Assembly (NCBI RefSeq): GCF_965118125.1
Contig: NZ_OZ221288.1
Span: 620,001-684,000, forward strand
Reading direction: 5' to 3'
Length of the DNA: 64,000 nucleotides
DNA from: Pararobbsia alpina_A
Lineage (GTDB): Bacteria; Pseudomonadota; Gammaproteobacteria; Burkholderiales; Burkholderiaceae
The notes beneath the pieces are model-generated. The model did no database searches. It saw only the letters and a list, made by a program, of their open reading frames with translations, and was not told the origin of the DNA. The stretch's first letter is position 1. Each line of letters starts with the position of its first letter. Of this stretch, positions 53,944 to 63,436 are shown one piece after another. A program made the position numbers and the translations under genes.

Positions 53944-56019
53944 CTAACGCCGGCTGGACCGCACGCGCGTCATGCGCCGGTACAGGGTGCCTCGCGACAC
54001 ACCGAGCATGCGAGCCGCGGCGGACACATTGCCACGGCTCGCCTCGAGCGCTTTGTCGACCGTCGATGCGGTCACGTCGTCGAGGCTGCGGCCCGCGTCC
54101 TGGCTTGAATCGTCCCGACGCAAATCGAGACGCCCTTCCATCGACTCGCCACGACACGCGGTGCGAAGCTCTTCGAGAAAATCGGCAGGCAGATGCGCAA
54201 GACCGATCGTCGATTCGTGAGCGTCGAGCATCGCGCATGCGGCGCGCAGCACATTGCTGAGCTGCCGGATATTGCCCGGCCAGCGGTGCTGATGAAACAC
54301 CTCAAGCACGGCGGCGTCGATCGTTACCGGACGATCGACAAACCGTTCCGCGCGCAGCAGCTTGTCGATCACGATCTCGAGATCGCTGCGCTCGCGTAAC
54401 GGCGGCAGCGCGACAAACAGCCCGTTGATCCGGTAATAGAGATCTTCACGGAACGCACCCTGCGCCACGCGTTCGCGCAGATTGTGATGCGTAGCGCAGA
54501 TCAGCGCGAAATCGACGGGACGTTCTTTGGCGCTGCCGAGCGGCGCCACCATCCTGGCCTGAAGCACGCGCAACAGACGCGTCTGCAGCGCATAGGGCAT
54601 ATCGCCGATTTCGTCGAGGAACAACGTCCCGCGATGCGCCTCCGCGATCTTCCCGATGCGACCGCCCTTCACCGCGCCCGTAAACGCACCTTCGACATAG
54701 CCGAAGAGTTCGGACTCGATCAGCGATTCAGGAATCGAACTGCAGTTCAGACTCACAAACGGCTGATCGGCCCGAGGCGAATCGCGATGCATCGCGGCAG
54801 CCAGCACGTCTTTGCCAGTGCCCGTCTCGCCGCCGATCAGAATGGGGATCGGCTTGCCGATGACTTTACGCACGCGGCCCAGCAGTTCCGACATCGCCGC
54901 ATCGCCGGTGTCGAGATATTGAAGGCTCGACATCGCACGCATGGGCACCGGGTTCGATGAGCGGTACGACGTGGAGCCGGCATCGTCCCTGTTATCGCCC
55001 CTGCCATAGACGCTGCCATCGCCCCCGCCATCAACCTTGTCATCGCCTCGGAAACCGACGCTCGACGCGCGATCGCTCGCATAACGTTGCGCCGCGCCAA
55101 ACGAGACCGAGGTCGCGCGGCGAAACTCGGCATTCGCATGCACGCGAACGCCGTTATGCAATTCAAGCTCGAGCTGTGCGGGCAGGACCGCGCTCGAACA
55201 TGCAGCATCCACGAGTTGCCCGCTCGACACATTGAACAGCGACGACAGCGTATGCGCGCGAAGTGACGCGAGCGACAAACCCAGCTGAAACTGTGCGCTG
55301 CGGTTCGCCGACAGAAAGGTCCCATCGGCCCGAAAGGCCGCAATCCCTTCCATCAACGTGCCGATAAATTCGGGGCGGCTATGGAAATGGATCCGCAGTG
55401 CCTGCGTAAAAGCGCTGGAAAACAGATGGTTCTCGATCATCTGCACCGACATCTTTGCGAGTGCCATCGTGTGCTGGTGATGACTACGGCAGTCGCCCGT
55501 CACATCGAGCACGCCGAGCAAGGCGCCATAGGGATCGAGAATCGGTACGCTTGAACAGGCGAGAAAGTGGTTGGCACGTAAAAAGTGCTCGTTGCCGTAG
55601 ACCGTCGTCGCTTGCGCATCGGCGAGCGCCGTGCCGATGGCATTCGTGCCCTGCTGCTTTTCAGTCCAGATCGCACCGGCGCGCAACGCGACTTTTTCAG
55701 CGCGGCGCAGAAAATCGTCATCGCCAAGCGAGTGGAGGATCAGGCCATCGGCATCGGTCAGCACGACCATGCTGTGCGTATTGGCGATCTGGCCATAGAG
55801 CGTTTCCATGACCGGCAGCGCATGCGTGCACAGCGCGCGGTTCTGATCGATACGCAGCGCGAGCTCGGCCGCGCCGAGCACGCCATAGTCGGGCGTCATC
55901 GATTCGGAGAGACCGAAATCGAGCGAGCGGTCGTGTGACTTTTGAATCACATCCGCGATGCGCGCGTCAGGGTGTGCGCCAGGGCGCACGCCGCCGTTGA
56001 TCGACAACTGACTGGCCAT
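53944..56019 (-). CDS. Sigma-54-dependent activator, AcoR-like, for the aldehyde dehydrogenase genes
   Basis: The 691-residue regulator has a GAF-type sensor (about 70-220, with EKQQGTNAIGTAL), then an AAA+ domain (about 385-620) with Walker A GGETGTGKD, the sigma-54 contact GAFTGA and Walker B FLDEIGDMP. A C-terminal Fis helix-turn-helix (SAAARMLGVSRGTLYRRM) completes it. AcoR-type proteins sense acetaldehyde or related compounds and drive aldehyde/alcohol genes. DUF779 and ALDH genes lie next to it in the same orientation, likely targets. A 60-residue low-complexity Asp/Gly/Arg stretch precedes the AAA+ domain. Confidence 0.93.
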   Translation of the reverse strand: MASQLSINGGVRPGAHPDARIADVIQKSHDRSLDFGLSESMTPDYGVLGAAELALRIDQNRALCTHALPVMETLYGQIANTHSMVVLTDADGLILHSLGDDDFLRRAEKVALRAGAIWTEKQQGTNAIGTALADAQATTVYGNEHFLRANHFLACSSVPILDPYGALLGVLDVTGDCRSHHQHTMALAKMSVQMIENHLFSSAFTQALRIHFHSRPEFIGTLMEGIAAFRADGTFLSANRSAQFQLGLSLASLRAHTLSSLFNVSSGQLVDAACSSAVLPAQLELELHNGVRVHANAEFRRATSVSFGAAQRYASDRASSVGFRGDDKVDGGGDGSVYGRGDNRDDAGSTSYRSSNPVPMRAMSSLQYLDTGDAAMSELLGRVRKVIGKPIPILIGGETGTGKDVLAAAMHRDSPRADQPFVSLNCSSIPESLIESELFGYVEGAFTGAVKGGRIGKIAEAHRGTLFLDEIGDMPYALQTRLLRVLQARMVAPLGSAKERPVDFALICATHHNLRERVAQGAFREDLYYRINGLFVALPPLRERSDLEIVIDKLLRAERFVDRPVTIDAAVLEVFHQHRWPGNIRQLSNVLRAACAMLDAHESTIGLAHLPADFLEELRTACRGESMEGRLDLRRDDSSQDAGRSLDDVTASTVDKALEASRGNVSAAARMLGVSRGTLYRRMTRVRSSRR

Positions 56020-56170
56020 TGTCTCCTCCGTACACGCTCGCTGCGCGCGCGATCCGCGCGTCGCAGTCGGGTGAGGTAGAGACGCAATGTACCACTCCGT
56101 GGGTCGGCTGTCGGCCTCTTTGTCGGCTCGTTCGTGGGCATGCTTGCCGGCGCGTTCGTCGCCATCCTAA

Positions 56171-56575
56171 CTAACCCGCATGTTCGACGGGGTGCGCTTC
56201 GAGCCAGGCCGATTCGTCGTCATCGTAAAGGCGCGAGCGGGTCAGGAACCGCAAGCCAGTCGGTCGTTCGAGTGAAAACATCCCGCCCGTGCCGGGCACG
56301 GCGTCGATGATGAGTTGGGTGTGTTCCCAGTACTCGAACTGGGAATCGCTCATATAGAACGGCGCGCCGCCGATGTCTCCGAGCCTGACATCCGAGCCGC
56401 CGACCATGAATTCGCCGAGTGAAAAGCACATCGGCGCACTACCGTCGCAGCAGCCGCCCGACTGGTGAAACATCAGCGGTCCGTGTTCGGCGGAAAGCTT
56501 GTCGATTAACGCGAGCGCCTCAGGCGTCGCCACGACGCGTTTGACTTCCGGTTCGCCGCTCGTATTGCGATCCAT
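56171..56575 (-). CDS. DUF779 family protein linked to aldehyde dehydrogenase
   Basis: The 134-residue protein has the family features PLMFHQSGGCCDGSAPMCF with conserved Cys residues and DIGGAPFYMS. DUF779 genes often follow or precede exaC/acoD-type aldehyde dehydrogenases, as here. The biochemical role is unknown, though the Cys-rich motif suggests metal or redox binding. AGAGGGG precedes the chosen ATG. Confidence 0.88.
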   Translation of the reverse strand: MDRNTSGEPEVKRVVATPEALALIDKLSAEHGPLMFHQSGGCCDGSAPMCFSLGEFMVGGSDVRLGDIGGAPFYMSDSQFEYWEHTQLIIDAVPGTGGMFSLERPTGLRFLTRSRLYDDDESAWLEAHPVEHAG

Positions 56576-56735
56576 GGTGTCCCCTCTTGGATCCTTGTCC
56601 GGACCCCGTTTCAAATAGGCCGTCGATGGTCAATATCCGACTTCCGACTCCAGCCCGTATGGCCTTCCCTGCGGATTCCCGGTCCCGGTCGTTCCAGGCT
56701 GACATCATCAGGCATGCAGTACTTGCCGGCAGGCA

Positions 56736-56758
56736 GCGCCGGCCGTAACGGCCGGCGC
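56736..56758 (-). terminator. GC-rich hairpin between the aldehyde dehydrogenase and DUF779 genes
   Basis: GCGCCGGCCG-TAA-CGGCCGGCGC is a perfect 10-base-pair stem, 19 bases after the dehydrogenase stop. No T-run follows on the minus strand, so it may attenuate or stabilise rather than fully end transcription. GGCAGGCA/TGCCTGCC words flank it. Confidence 0.5.
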
Positions 56759-56776
56759 GCCCCCCTGATGCCTGCC

Positions 56777-58297
56777 TTAGAAGAACCCGAGCGGCTTCTC
56801 GCTGTAGCTCACGAGCAGATTCTTCGTCTGCTGGTAATGGTCGAGCATCATCTTGTGATTCTCACGGCCGATACCCGACTGCTTGTAGCCACCGAACGCA
56901 GCGTGCGCCGGATAGGCGTGATAGCAGTTGGTCCATACGCGTCCGGCCTGGATCGCGCGGCCGAAGCGATAGGCACGCGTGCCGTCGCGCGTCCAGACGC
57001 CCGCGCCGAGACCGTACAGCGTGTCGTTCGCGATCTCGAGCGCCTCGTCTTCGTCCTTGAACGTCGTGACCGACACGACCGGCCCGAAGATCTCTTCCTG
57101 GAAGATGCGCATCTTGTTGTGACCGCGGAACACCGTCGGCTTGATGTAGTAGCCCTTGCTCAGCTCACCGTCGAGCGTGTTGCGCTCGCCGCCTGTCAGG
57201 CACTCGGCGCCTTCCTTCTTGCCGAGATCGAGATACGACAGGATCTTCTCGAGCTGCTCCTGCGATGCCTGCGCGCCGATCATCGTCGTCTGGTCGAGCG
57301 GATGCCCCTGGCGGATCGCTTCAACGCGCTTGAGCGCGCGTTCCATGAAGCGGTCGTAGACACTTTCCTGGATCAGCGCGCGCGACGGGCACGTGCAGAC
57401 TTCGCCCTGGTTCAGCGCGAACATCGTGAAGCCTTCGAGCGCCTTGTCGAAGAAGCTGTCGTCGCGGTCCATGACGTCCGCGAAGAAGATGTTCGGGCTC
57501 TTGCCGCCGAGTTCGAGCGTGACCGGGATGATGTTCTGGCTCGCGTACTGCATGATCAGCCGGCCCGTGGTCGTTTCGCCGGTGAACGCGATTTTGGCAA
57601 TGCGCTTGCTCGATGCAAGCGGCTTGCCGGCCTCGAGGCCGAAGCCGTTGACCACGTTGACGACGCCCGGCGGCAGGATGTCTTCGATAAGCTCCATCAG
57701 CACCAGGATCGACGCCGGTGTTTGTTCGGCCGGTTTCAGCACGACGCAATTGCCCGCGGCAAGCGCCGGTGCGAGCTTCCACGTCGCCATCAGGATCGGG
57801 AAATTCCACGGAATGATCTGGCCGACCACGCCAAGCGGTTCATGGAAGTGATAGGCCACCGTGTCTTCGTCGATCTGCGAGATCGACCCTTCCTGGGCGC
57901 GCACGGCGCCGGCGAAATAGCGGAAATGATCGATGGCCAGCGGAATGTCGGCTGCCATGGTTTCACGCAGCGGCTTGCCGTTGTCGATCGTTTCGGCGAC
58001 CGCAAGACGAACCAGGTTCGTTTCGATACGGTCTGCAATCTTGTTCAGCAGGTTCGAGCGTTCGGCAACCGACGTGCGGCCCCATGCGGCCTTGGCCTTG
58101 TGTGCGGCATCGAGCGCCAGTTCGATATCCGCTTCGCGGGAGCGCGGAATCGATGTGAACGGTTCGCCGGTCACCGGCGAAATATTGTCGAAGTACTCGT
58201 TGCCAACCGGGGCAACCCATTGGCCACCAATAAAGTTGCCGTACTGCTTCTTGAACGGGAAGTCGGTGGTCAGGAACTGCATCTCTGCATGGTTCAT
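56777..58297 (-). CDS. exaC: NAD-dependent aldehyde dehydrogenase (ExaC/AcoD type)
   Basis: The 506-residue enzyme oxidises acetaldehyde and similar aldehydes to acids. It has the NAD fold with PWNFPILMATWKLAPALAAGN, VTLELGGKSPNIFF with the general base Glu, and the catalytic Cys301 in NQGEVCTCPSR. The C-terminus ends NLLVSYSEKPLGFF, the ExaC/AldB-like ending. GAGGAG precedes the ATG. A candidate UAS lies 180 bases upstream and fits the downstream sigma-54 activator. Confidence 0.95.
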   Translation of the reverse strand: MNHAEMQFLTTDFPFKKQYGNFIGGQWVAPVGNEYFDNISPVTGEPFTSIPRSREADIELALDAAHKAKAAWGRTSVAERSNLLNKIADRIETNLVRLAVAETIDNGKPLRETMAADIPLAIDHFRYFAGAVRAQEGSISQIDEDTVAYHFHEPLGVVGQIIPWNFPILMATWKLAPALAAGNCVVLKPAEQTPASILVLMELIEDILPPGVVNVVNGFGLEAGKPLASSKRIAKIAFTGETTTGRLIMQYASQNIIPVTLELGGKSPNIFFADVMDRDDSFFDKALEGFTMFALNQGEVCTCPSRALIQESVYDRFMERALKRVEAIRQGHPLDQTTMIGAQASQEQLEKILSYLDLGKKEGAECLTGGERNTLDGELSKGYYIKPTVFRGHNKMRIFQEEIFGPVVSVTTFKDEDEALEIANDTLYGLGAGVWTRDGTRAYRFGRAIQAGRVWTNCYHAYPAHAAFGGYKQSGIGRENHKMMLDHYQQTKNLLVSYSEKPLGFF

Positions 58298-58728
58298 CTG
58301 CGTGCTCCTCGCATATCGTCTCGGTGGTCCGCGACACGGTGCGCATCGCGGCATCCATGACTCAAGCGAGGAGCGTTCCATCATGGGCCGACGTGGCGCG
58401 AGGCTGCGCTTTGCCTTGTGCCGCAAGGCTCCGGTCTATCCGGCGCAAGCCAGCGTCTCAGGCACGCCATCGCGCGGTGTTCCGTTTTGGAACACTCTGC
58501 GGACAGGTGTCGCGTGACAGTCGTGACAACGCGGTACACCTCACGCCACTCCCGATGACATCAGGACAACATGCGTTCAGTCCAACACGCTGCCGGCGAT
58601 CGATAAGTCTTGCGCCTGGGCACTGCCGGCATGAATTCAATGCTCCGTTATATTCAGTGGTATATTTCGGTCACCACGTATCCGCCGGTCGCACGGTCTG
58701 GTGCGCTATCTGCAAAGAGGAGTCAGCA
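58298..58728. other. Regulatory gap upstream of the aldehyde dehydrogenase
   Basis: About 430 bases hold no supported gene. Besides the inverted repeat at 58477 there is a weak -24/-12-like pair on the minus strand (TGGATGCCGCGATGCG, about 58342-58357). It departs from the consensus in several positions. Confidence 0.4.
58477..58495. promoter_or_regulatory. Perfect inverted repeat, likely UAS for the sigma-54 activator
   Basis: GTGTTCC-GTTTT-GGAACAC has 7-base perfect arms and a five-base spacer. It lies 180 bases upstream of the aldehyde dehydrogenase ATG, the distance expected of an enhancer. The protein is not proven, but the adjacent AcoR-like gene is the best candidate. Confidence 0.65.
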
Positions 58729-58998
58729 ATGGTCGACAAGTCGCTCAAAGAGGCGCTTGCCTTATTGAAAATCGTCGACGCTGAAACGGACGCCGACGAG
58801 CGCGCTGCGCTGATGGAGATCGCCCAGAAAACGATCCGGCGCGTGAGCCTGCAATACGGGGGGTCAGGAGCCGATCACGGGAGCGAAGCCAACACGGATG
58901 CGTGGCGCAATGTGGCCCGCGATACCGACGGCCACGCCGACCGGCACATCGAGGTGAATGTCACGCCTGTGTCGCACTTCTGCCTTCGCCACGGGTAA
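58729..58998 (+). CDS. Small protein of unknown function
   Basis: The 89-residue protein has an amphipathic helical first half (SLKEALALLKIVDAETDADE, AALMEIAQKTIRRVSLQYGG) and a polar, His-rich end. AAGAGGAG lies before the ATG, and codon use fits its neighbours. No domain is recognised. It lies between the divergent aldehyde dehydrogenase and the convergent ModE-like gene. Confidence 0.65.
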   Translation: MVDKSLKEALALLKIVDAETDADERAALMEIAQKTIRRVSLQYGGSGADHGSEANTDAWRNVARDTDGHADRHIEVNVTPVSHFCLRHG

Positions 58999-59079
58999 TC
59001 AAGCCGGATACGAACAGGTCGGGTATTCAGGCATTAGTGAGCCCTGCGCCGAAGGGTCCGAAACACGCGCTTCGATGCG

Positions 59080-59484
59080 TCATGCCTTGACGAGCTTCCT
59101 CAGCGCCGCGATCTGGTCGGCACACGCGACAAGCGCATCGGCTTCGATGCCGCGATAGAGGCGAATGATCTCTTCGCCAACGGGCGTCAGCACACTGCGA
59201 CCGCCGGTATTGCCGCCATGTTCGGACATCGTGGCCGGCGACTTGAGCGACTGGTTGAGTTCGTCCATCAGCAGCCACGCACGGCGATACGACATATTCA
59301 TACTGCGCGCCGCCGCGGAGATCGAGCCATGGTCGCGCACGGCCTCGAGCAGATCGATCTTGCCCGGGCCTACGGCGATGGCGTCGTCACGCATCACGCG
59401 AATCCGGAACTTGAGATCCGGTTGCGTGCGTCGCGCGCGAGACGTGCCTTTGTCCGGCGTCTTGGATTTAGTGTCAGTAGCCAT
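59080..59484 (-). CDS. ModE-like winged-helix regulator without a molybdate domain
   Basis: The 134-residue protein has the ModE N-terminal helix-turn-helix: GKIDLLEAVRDHGSISAAAR and the MNMSYRRAWLLMDELNQ recognition helix, then the wing with GGRSVLTPVGEEIIRLY. Full ModE has a C-terminal Mop/TOBE pair that binds molybdate. Here it is absent, so sensing, if any, differs. No mod transport gene is adjacent. The ATG has a weak SD, and starts 8 or 12 codons earlier are possible. Confidence 0.85.
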   Translation of the reverse strand: MATDTKSKTPDKGTSRARRTQPDLKFRIRVMRDDAIAVGPGKIDLLEAVRDHGSISAAARSMNMSYRRAWLLMDELNQSLKSPATMSEHGGNTGGRSVLTPVGEEIIRLYRGIEADALVACADQIAALRKLVKA

Positions 59485-59551
59485 AGGCGCAAGCATATCC
59501 GAACGCCCGCACCGCGACACCCGTACGCGCGCGCATCAATCCATCAATCCG

Positions 59552-62125
59552 TCAATCGTCCACCAGCACACCCGCAAGGCGCACGCGATTGCGTCCGGCG
59601 TGCTTCGCGTCGTAAAGCGTCGCATCGGCCCGGGCGAGCAGATCGTCGATATTGCCGTCGCCTTTTTCGAGCGTTGCAACAGCGAAACTAGCGGTCACGT
59701 GCACTGATGAACGCTTGGTCGTGATCGGTGTCGCGCCAATGATCTCGCAGAGATGATGCGCAAGGGCGGCCGCCTCGACGGGTCCGACACGCGGCATCAG
59801 CAGCGCAAATTCTTCTCCGCCCAGGCGCGCCACCGCATTGCCCTGCCCATGCAGATCAGTGATCCGTACCACGGCCTGCAGCACTTCGTCCCCGACGCCG
59901 TGGCCCCATGTGTCGTTAATGTCCTTGAAGTGATCGAGATCGAACAGGATAACGCTCAGGTCGGCCTGGCTTACGCGCGCTTCATGGATCTCGCGGTCCG
60001 CGCACTCGTAGAATCCGCCTCGATTGACGGCGCCGGTCAGCGCATCATGCGTGGCAAGCGTCTGCAGCGTACCGAGCGCGGCCACCAGCTTGTCTTGCGT
60101 CTCATGAAGCTCGGCAACCGCGATCGAGTTGGCCAGCGCGACTGCGCCATACGCACAGAGCGTGCGCAATACGAGTTGCTCACGTTGACCGTAAGCATTT
60201 TCGATCGGCGACTGCACGGAGAGCACGCCGAGCAGTCTGCCGTCGGCGATCAGTGGCAGATAAGCCATGCTCGCGGTCGGCGAGGTACCCGGGAACAGCG
60301 TCGCCCGACCCGGCGGCGATGCGCCGTTCTGATGGATTTCGGTGCGCTGACGTGCGCAGCGCGCGATCTTCGACAGCGGGTCGTCGAACGCGATGGTGGT
60401 CGGCGCGATCGGCACACCGCTGCTGATGCCGAAGCGCATTTCGAGGCGCGGCGGGTCTTCGCACATCTGGAAGATCGACAGGTGCGCGGCGTCCATGAGC
60501 CGGCCCAGGTGCCGGTTGAGCGCATCGAACACCGACTCCGGATCGAGCTTGGCCGTGATTTCCTTGCCGATCTCGCCGACCAGCTCCAGCGTGGCGAGCG
60601 CAGCCTGAAGCGTGCCGGCCATGGCTTCGAGGTGTTCGGCCCGGGCACTTGCGCGCTCGGTCTCGTAGCGTACCTGCAGCGCGGTCACACGATCGGTCGC
60701 TTCCTTGTTGAAGGTGCGCTTGCGGATCTCCGTCGCACATTGCTCGGCCTCATAGGCGCGGCGAAACTGACCCGCCTCGGCGTAGTCGGCCGCGAGTTCC
60801 GAGTACACCTCGGCCTCCATCGTAAAGCCCTCGATCGACTTCGAGATATCGAGCGACCGTTCGAGGCAGGCAATCGGCGAATCAAGCCCCGCGACACCCG
60901 AGGCCACGCGGCCCCGCCCGAAGCGAAGCACATCGGCGAACGTACGCAAGGCGACCGACTGAACCGCCGGGTCGCCGAGAATCTCGGCCATTTCGAGTCC
61001 GATGCGTGCATGGTGCGCCGCGTCCTCGATTCGCTCGAGGCGCGACAGCGCCCTCGCCTGACCAATCGCGGCACGGATGCGCATATCGGTGTCGCGAATC
61101 TGGTCGGCCTGCTGCTGGACATCGCAGAACGAATCGAGCGCAGCGGCGTAGTCGCCTGTCTCGAACGCCAGCTCGCCCCAGTAGGCAAGCGACAAGCTCA
61201 AGCGGCGCGACGGCGTAAATGGCCGCAGGACTTCAGTCGACTCTTTGAGAATGACGCGTGCCGCATCCCAGCGCTTGAGCTCGACGAACGACATGCCGTA
61301 TTGCTGAAGCGCCTGGCCGAGCAGCACGGGCCAGCCATGTTCGCGTGCCAGCCCCAATGCGCGCTCGAGCCACTCGAGCGATGCGCTCGCGTCGCCGAGA
61401 TTCGCGAAACTGATGCCGACCCCGATCAGGCTCGAGATCGCAATGCGCCGCTGTCCGCTGATCAGCGCGGTATCGTAAGCACGGTGCCAGTCGCGTGCGC
61501 TCGTCGCGTAGTCCGCTTTGGAAAACGCATAAGCGGCGCGCGTTTCGAGTGCGAGCGCACCGACGCCCGCGTCGCCCTCTTCGCAACGCTCGTCGAGCCA
61601 CGACAGCCAGCGTGCGATCTGATTGCGGTAGATATCCACATGCGCGAGCCGCGCGATCGCAACATGCTCGCGCGCCTCGTCGCCTGCCTGCTCATAGAAT
61701 GCGCGTGCCCGTTCGACCAGATCGGCGCGTTCGCCGGACTGGCTTCGATCGAAGGCTACTGCAGCGCGTACGAGGTGTGCATCACCGACGCCGGACAGGC
61801 ATCCAAGCTGCTCAAACGCGGCCGCCGCACGGCCCGCGAGTGCGACAGCCTTGTCGAGTTCGCCGTCGAGCACGCTGATTTCAGCGAGCGTGTTGAGCGC
61901 GACCGCGCGCGCGAGTTCGCTCGTCGCGTGTTGCGAACCGCGATCGGTGAGCGCCAGGACTTTGTCGGCGAGGGTGCGCGCCCGGGCGGTATCGCGCTCC
62001 CGGATGACCCAGCCGAGATGCGCCGTCTCGCGGAGCACGTCAGGCGGTGCGACGGCGTGTTCAATCGCCGCGTATCGCACCGCAATCTCCGACTCCGCCG
62101 TGAAATACGGGGGAAGGCTTTTCAT
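59552..62125 (-). CDS. TPR-GAF-GGDEF diguanylate cyclase
   Basis: The 857-residue cytosolic protein has no membrane segment. Residues 1-430 form TPR-like helical repeats. A helical linker (about 430-480) leads to a GAF domain (about 490-650) and a GGDEF domain (about 695-855) with active site GGEEF in RLGGEEFALLMP, preceded by DHFKDINDTWGHGVGDEVL. It should make cyclic di-GMP under control of a GAF ligand and TPR contacts. It is about 345 bases from the PH-domain gene, which lies on the same strand. Confidence 0.92.
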   Translation of the reverse strand: MKSLPPYFTAESEIAVRYAAIEHAVAPPDVLRETAHLGWVIRERDTARARTLADKVLALTDRGSQHATSELARAVALNTLAEISVLDGELDKAVALAGRAAAAFEQLGCLSGVGDAHLVRAAVAFDRSQSGERADLVERARAFYEQAGDEAREHVAIARLAHVDIYRNQIARWLSWLDERCEEGDAGVGALALETRAAYAFSKADYATSARDWHRAYDTALISGQRRIAISSLIGVGISFANLGDASASLEWLERALGLAREHGWPVLLGQALQQYGMSFVELKRWDAARVILKESTEVLRPFTPSRRLSLSLAYWGELAFETGDYAAALDSFCDVQQQADQIRDTDMRIRAAIGQARALSRLERIEDAAHHARIGLEMAEILGDPAVQSVALRTFADVLRFGRGRVASGVAGLDSPIACLERSLDISKSIEGFTMEAEVYSELAADYAEAGQFRRAYEAEQCATEIRKRTFNKEATDRVTALQVRYETERASARAEHLEAMAGTLQAALATLELVGEIGKEITAKLDPESVFDALNRHLGRLMDAAHLSIFQMCEDPPRLEMRFGISSGVPIAPTTIAFDDPLSKIARCARQRTEIHQNGASPPGRATLFPGTSPTASMAYLPLIADGRLLGVLSVQSPIENAYGQREQLVLRTLCAYGAVALANSIAVAELHETQDKLVAALGTLQTLATHDALTGAVNRGGFYECADREIHEARVSQADLSVILFDLDHFKDINDTWGHGVGDEVLQAVVRITDLHGQGNAVARLGGEEFALLMPRVGPVEAAALAHHLCEIIGATPITTKRSSVHVTASFAVATLEKGDGNIDDLLARADATLYDAKHAGRNRVRLAGVLVDD

Positions 62126-62471
62126 GTCGCCTTACACGACCCCGGGTGTGGTTTGCGCCAATATGTCGATCTTTTCAAGGCACCCCCGTCAAGAATCCAG
62201 TCCGCTAATTTACGCGAATCAATATTCCGTGACGCGCGCATATTCGATTCACGGAACGTGCTTCTTTCCATCGAGTGAGCCTGTCTCTTCTGGACATTGC
62301 CGATCGCCGCTGCTGCGTTAACGCTGCGCGCGGGAACCACGCTCCCATTCGTGGTTACGGCCAGGCTTGGAATCTGAGTACATTTCGGCAACGTGGCGCG
62401 AAACTTAAGACAGGGAAAATCCCCAGTGCTTTGAAATTATTGGCACGCTAGGGCTTTTTCGTTCCGGTTAT
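62126..62471. other. Gene-free stretch between the GGDEF and PH-domain genes
   Basis: The 346 bases hold no supported gene. A minus-strand frame at 62122-62391 lacks coding character. The promoter of the TPR-GAF-GGDEF gene should be near 62130-62260, which is A/T-richer. Confidence 0.4.
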
Positions 62472-62963
62472 TCAGCCGGCATCGGCCAACGCGGCGGCCG
62501 CCTCGAAGGCGTGAGACGAACTCACAAGCGCGGCGAGCCGGCTGCCGAGGCGATCGGCCTGGCGAATGCCCGGCAGGCGCCGGACGCGATGACGCGCATC
62601 GTCGGTTTCCAGAATGATCGTTCCGGTACCGAACATCCGTTGCCACCAGGGATAGACGACCGCGATGTGACGGATATCGGCGATCTCGAGATGCGACGCG
62701 CGCTTGCGGATCCATCCCTGACGCCAGGTAATCCGTCGCGAATCAATGACGATTTCCGTCGACGCAGTCTTCATGAACGGCAGGCCGACGCCGACGAGCA
62801 CCGCCAACGACTGAACGAGCACGAGCTTCCACTGGAGCGGGAAATACGCCGCCGCGCATACGTGGATCAGGGCGACCACGAGCACCACCGCGGCGCCTTT
62901 GAGCAACGCGGGCAGATTGATGATCTGGGACGGCGCGCCGTTAAAAATGACCTCGTTGGTCAT
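62472..62963 (-). CDS. Membrane protein with a PH (bPH2-like) domain
   Basis: The 163-residue protein has two membrane helices (LLKGAAVVLVVALIHVCAAA and LVLVQSLAVLVGVGLPFM) and a bacterial PH domain (about 75-135) with ITWRQGWIRKRASHLEIADIRH, the phospholipid-like fold seen in YdbS/YdbT relatives. Its function is unknown. The ATG at 62963 has AAGGTG six bases upstream; a GTG three codons earlier overlaps that site. Confidence 0.75.
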   Translation of the reverse strand: MTNEVIFNGAPSQIINLPALLKGAAVVLVVALIHVCAAAYFPLQWKLVLVQSLAVLVGVGLPFMKTASTEIVIDSRRITWRQGWIRKRASHLEIADIRHIAVVYPWWQRMFGTGTIILETDDARHRVRRLPGIRQADRLGSRLAALVSSSHAFEAAAALADAG

Positions 62964-63436
62964 TGCTTTCACCTTCTTCTGCTCAATACCTTATCTACAT
63001 CTTCTTCTACCCGAACCGCTGCGGCAGGAACCTCAGTCGCCAGCGCATCAGGTCAACATGGCGAAGAGTATAGCCCGGACGCCGCCGTTCTCCCGCGCGT
63101 GTTTGGGCTCACGTTGCACAACCTTTCATTACCCTTTCGATGAAAACCGACTCACCGGTCGCGGACCCCGTCAAAAGCAACCCGCGCCATGATTGTTTGG
63201 CATATCGCCAGTCCACACGAGCACACGCGCTCATCTGTTGCGGTGTCGAACGCGCGTAAGACACGAAACACACAGCTGGCTTACCATTGCAGCTCCCGCA
63301 CGAACGGGCGCGTGCACTCGTTCGAGTGCGTTGTTCGTGCGGAACTTCCATGCTCCGTCGCCGTTCGCAGGCGAGCCGATGTGCCGCTGCACCGGCTTGT
63401 CGATACGCACCGCAAGACGCCCCAAGGATCGCGCCA
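62964..63436. other. Non-coding region before the PKnB-type kinase gene
   Basis: No gene is seen in 473 bases between divergent genes. It contains the nested hairpin at 63296-63342. The promoters of both flanking genes are presumably here. Confidence 0.4.
63296..63342. promoter_or_regulatory. Nested hairpin upstream of the kinase gene
   Basis: An outer perfect 10-base-pair stem (CCGCACGAAC / GTTCGTGCGG) encloses an inner perfect stem (GCACTC / GAGTGC around GTTC). It lies about 95 bases before the kinase start. It could be a leader RNA structure or a protein-binding site. Confidence 0.55.

Noticed and set aside
56714..58360. A 548-codon plus-strand frame
   Set aside because: It is the mirror of the aldehyde dehydrogenase gene and shows no membrane or catalytic pattern.
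59753..62278. An 841-codon open frame on the plus strand
   Set aside because: It is antisense to the TPR-GAF-GGDEF gene, has an Arg-rich composition without any domain, and results from high third-position GC in the real gene.
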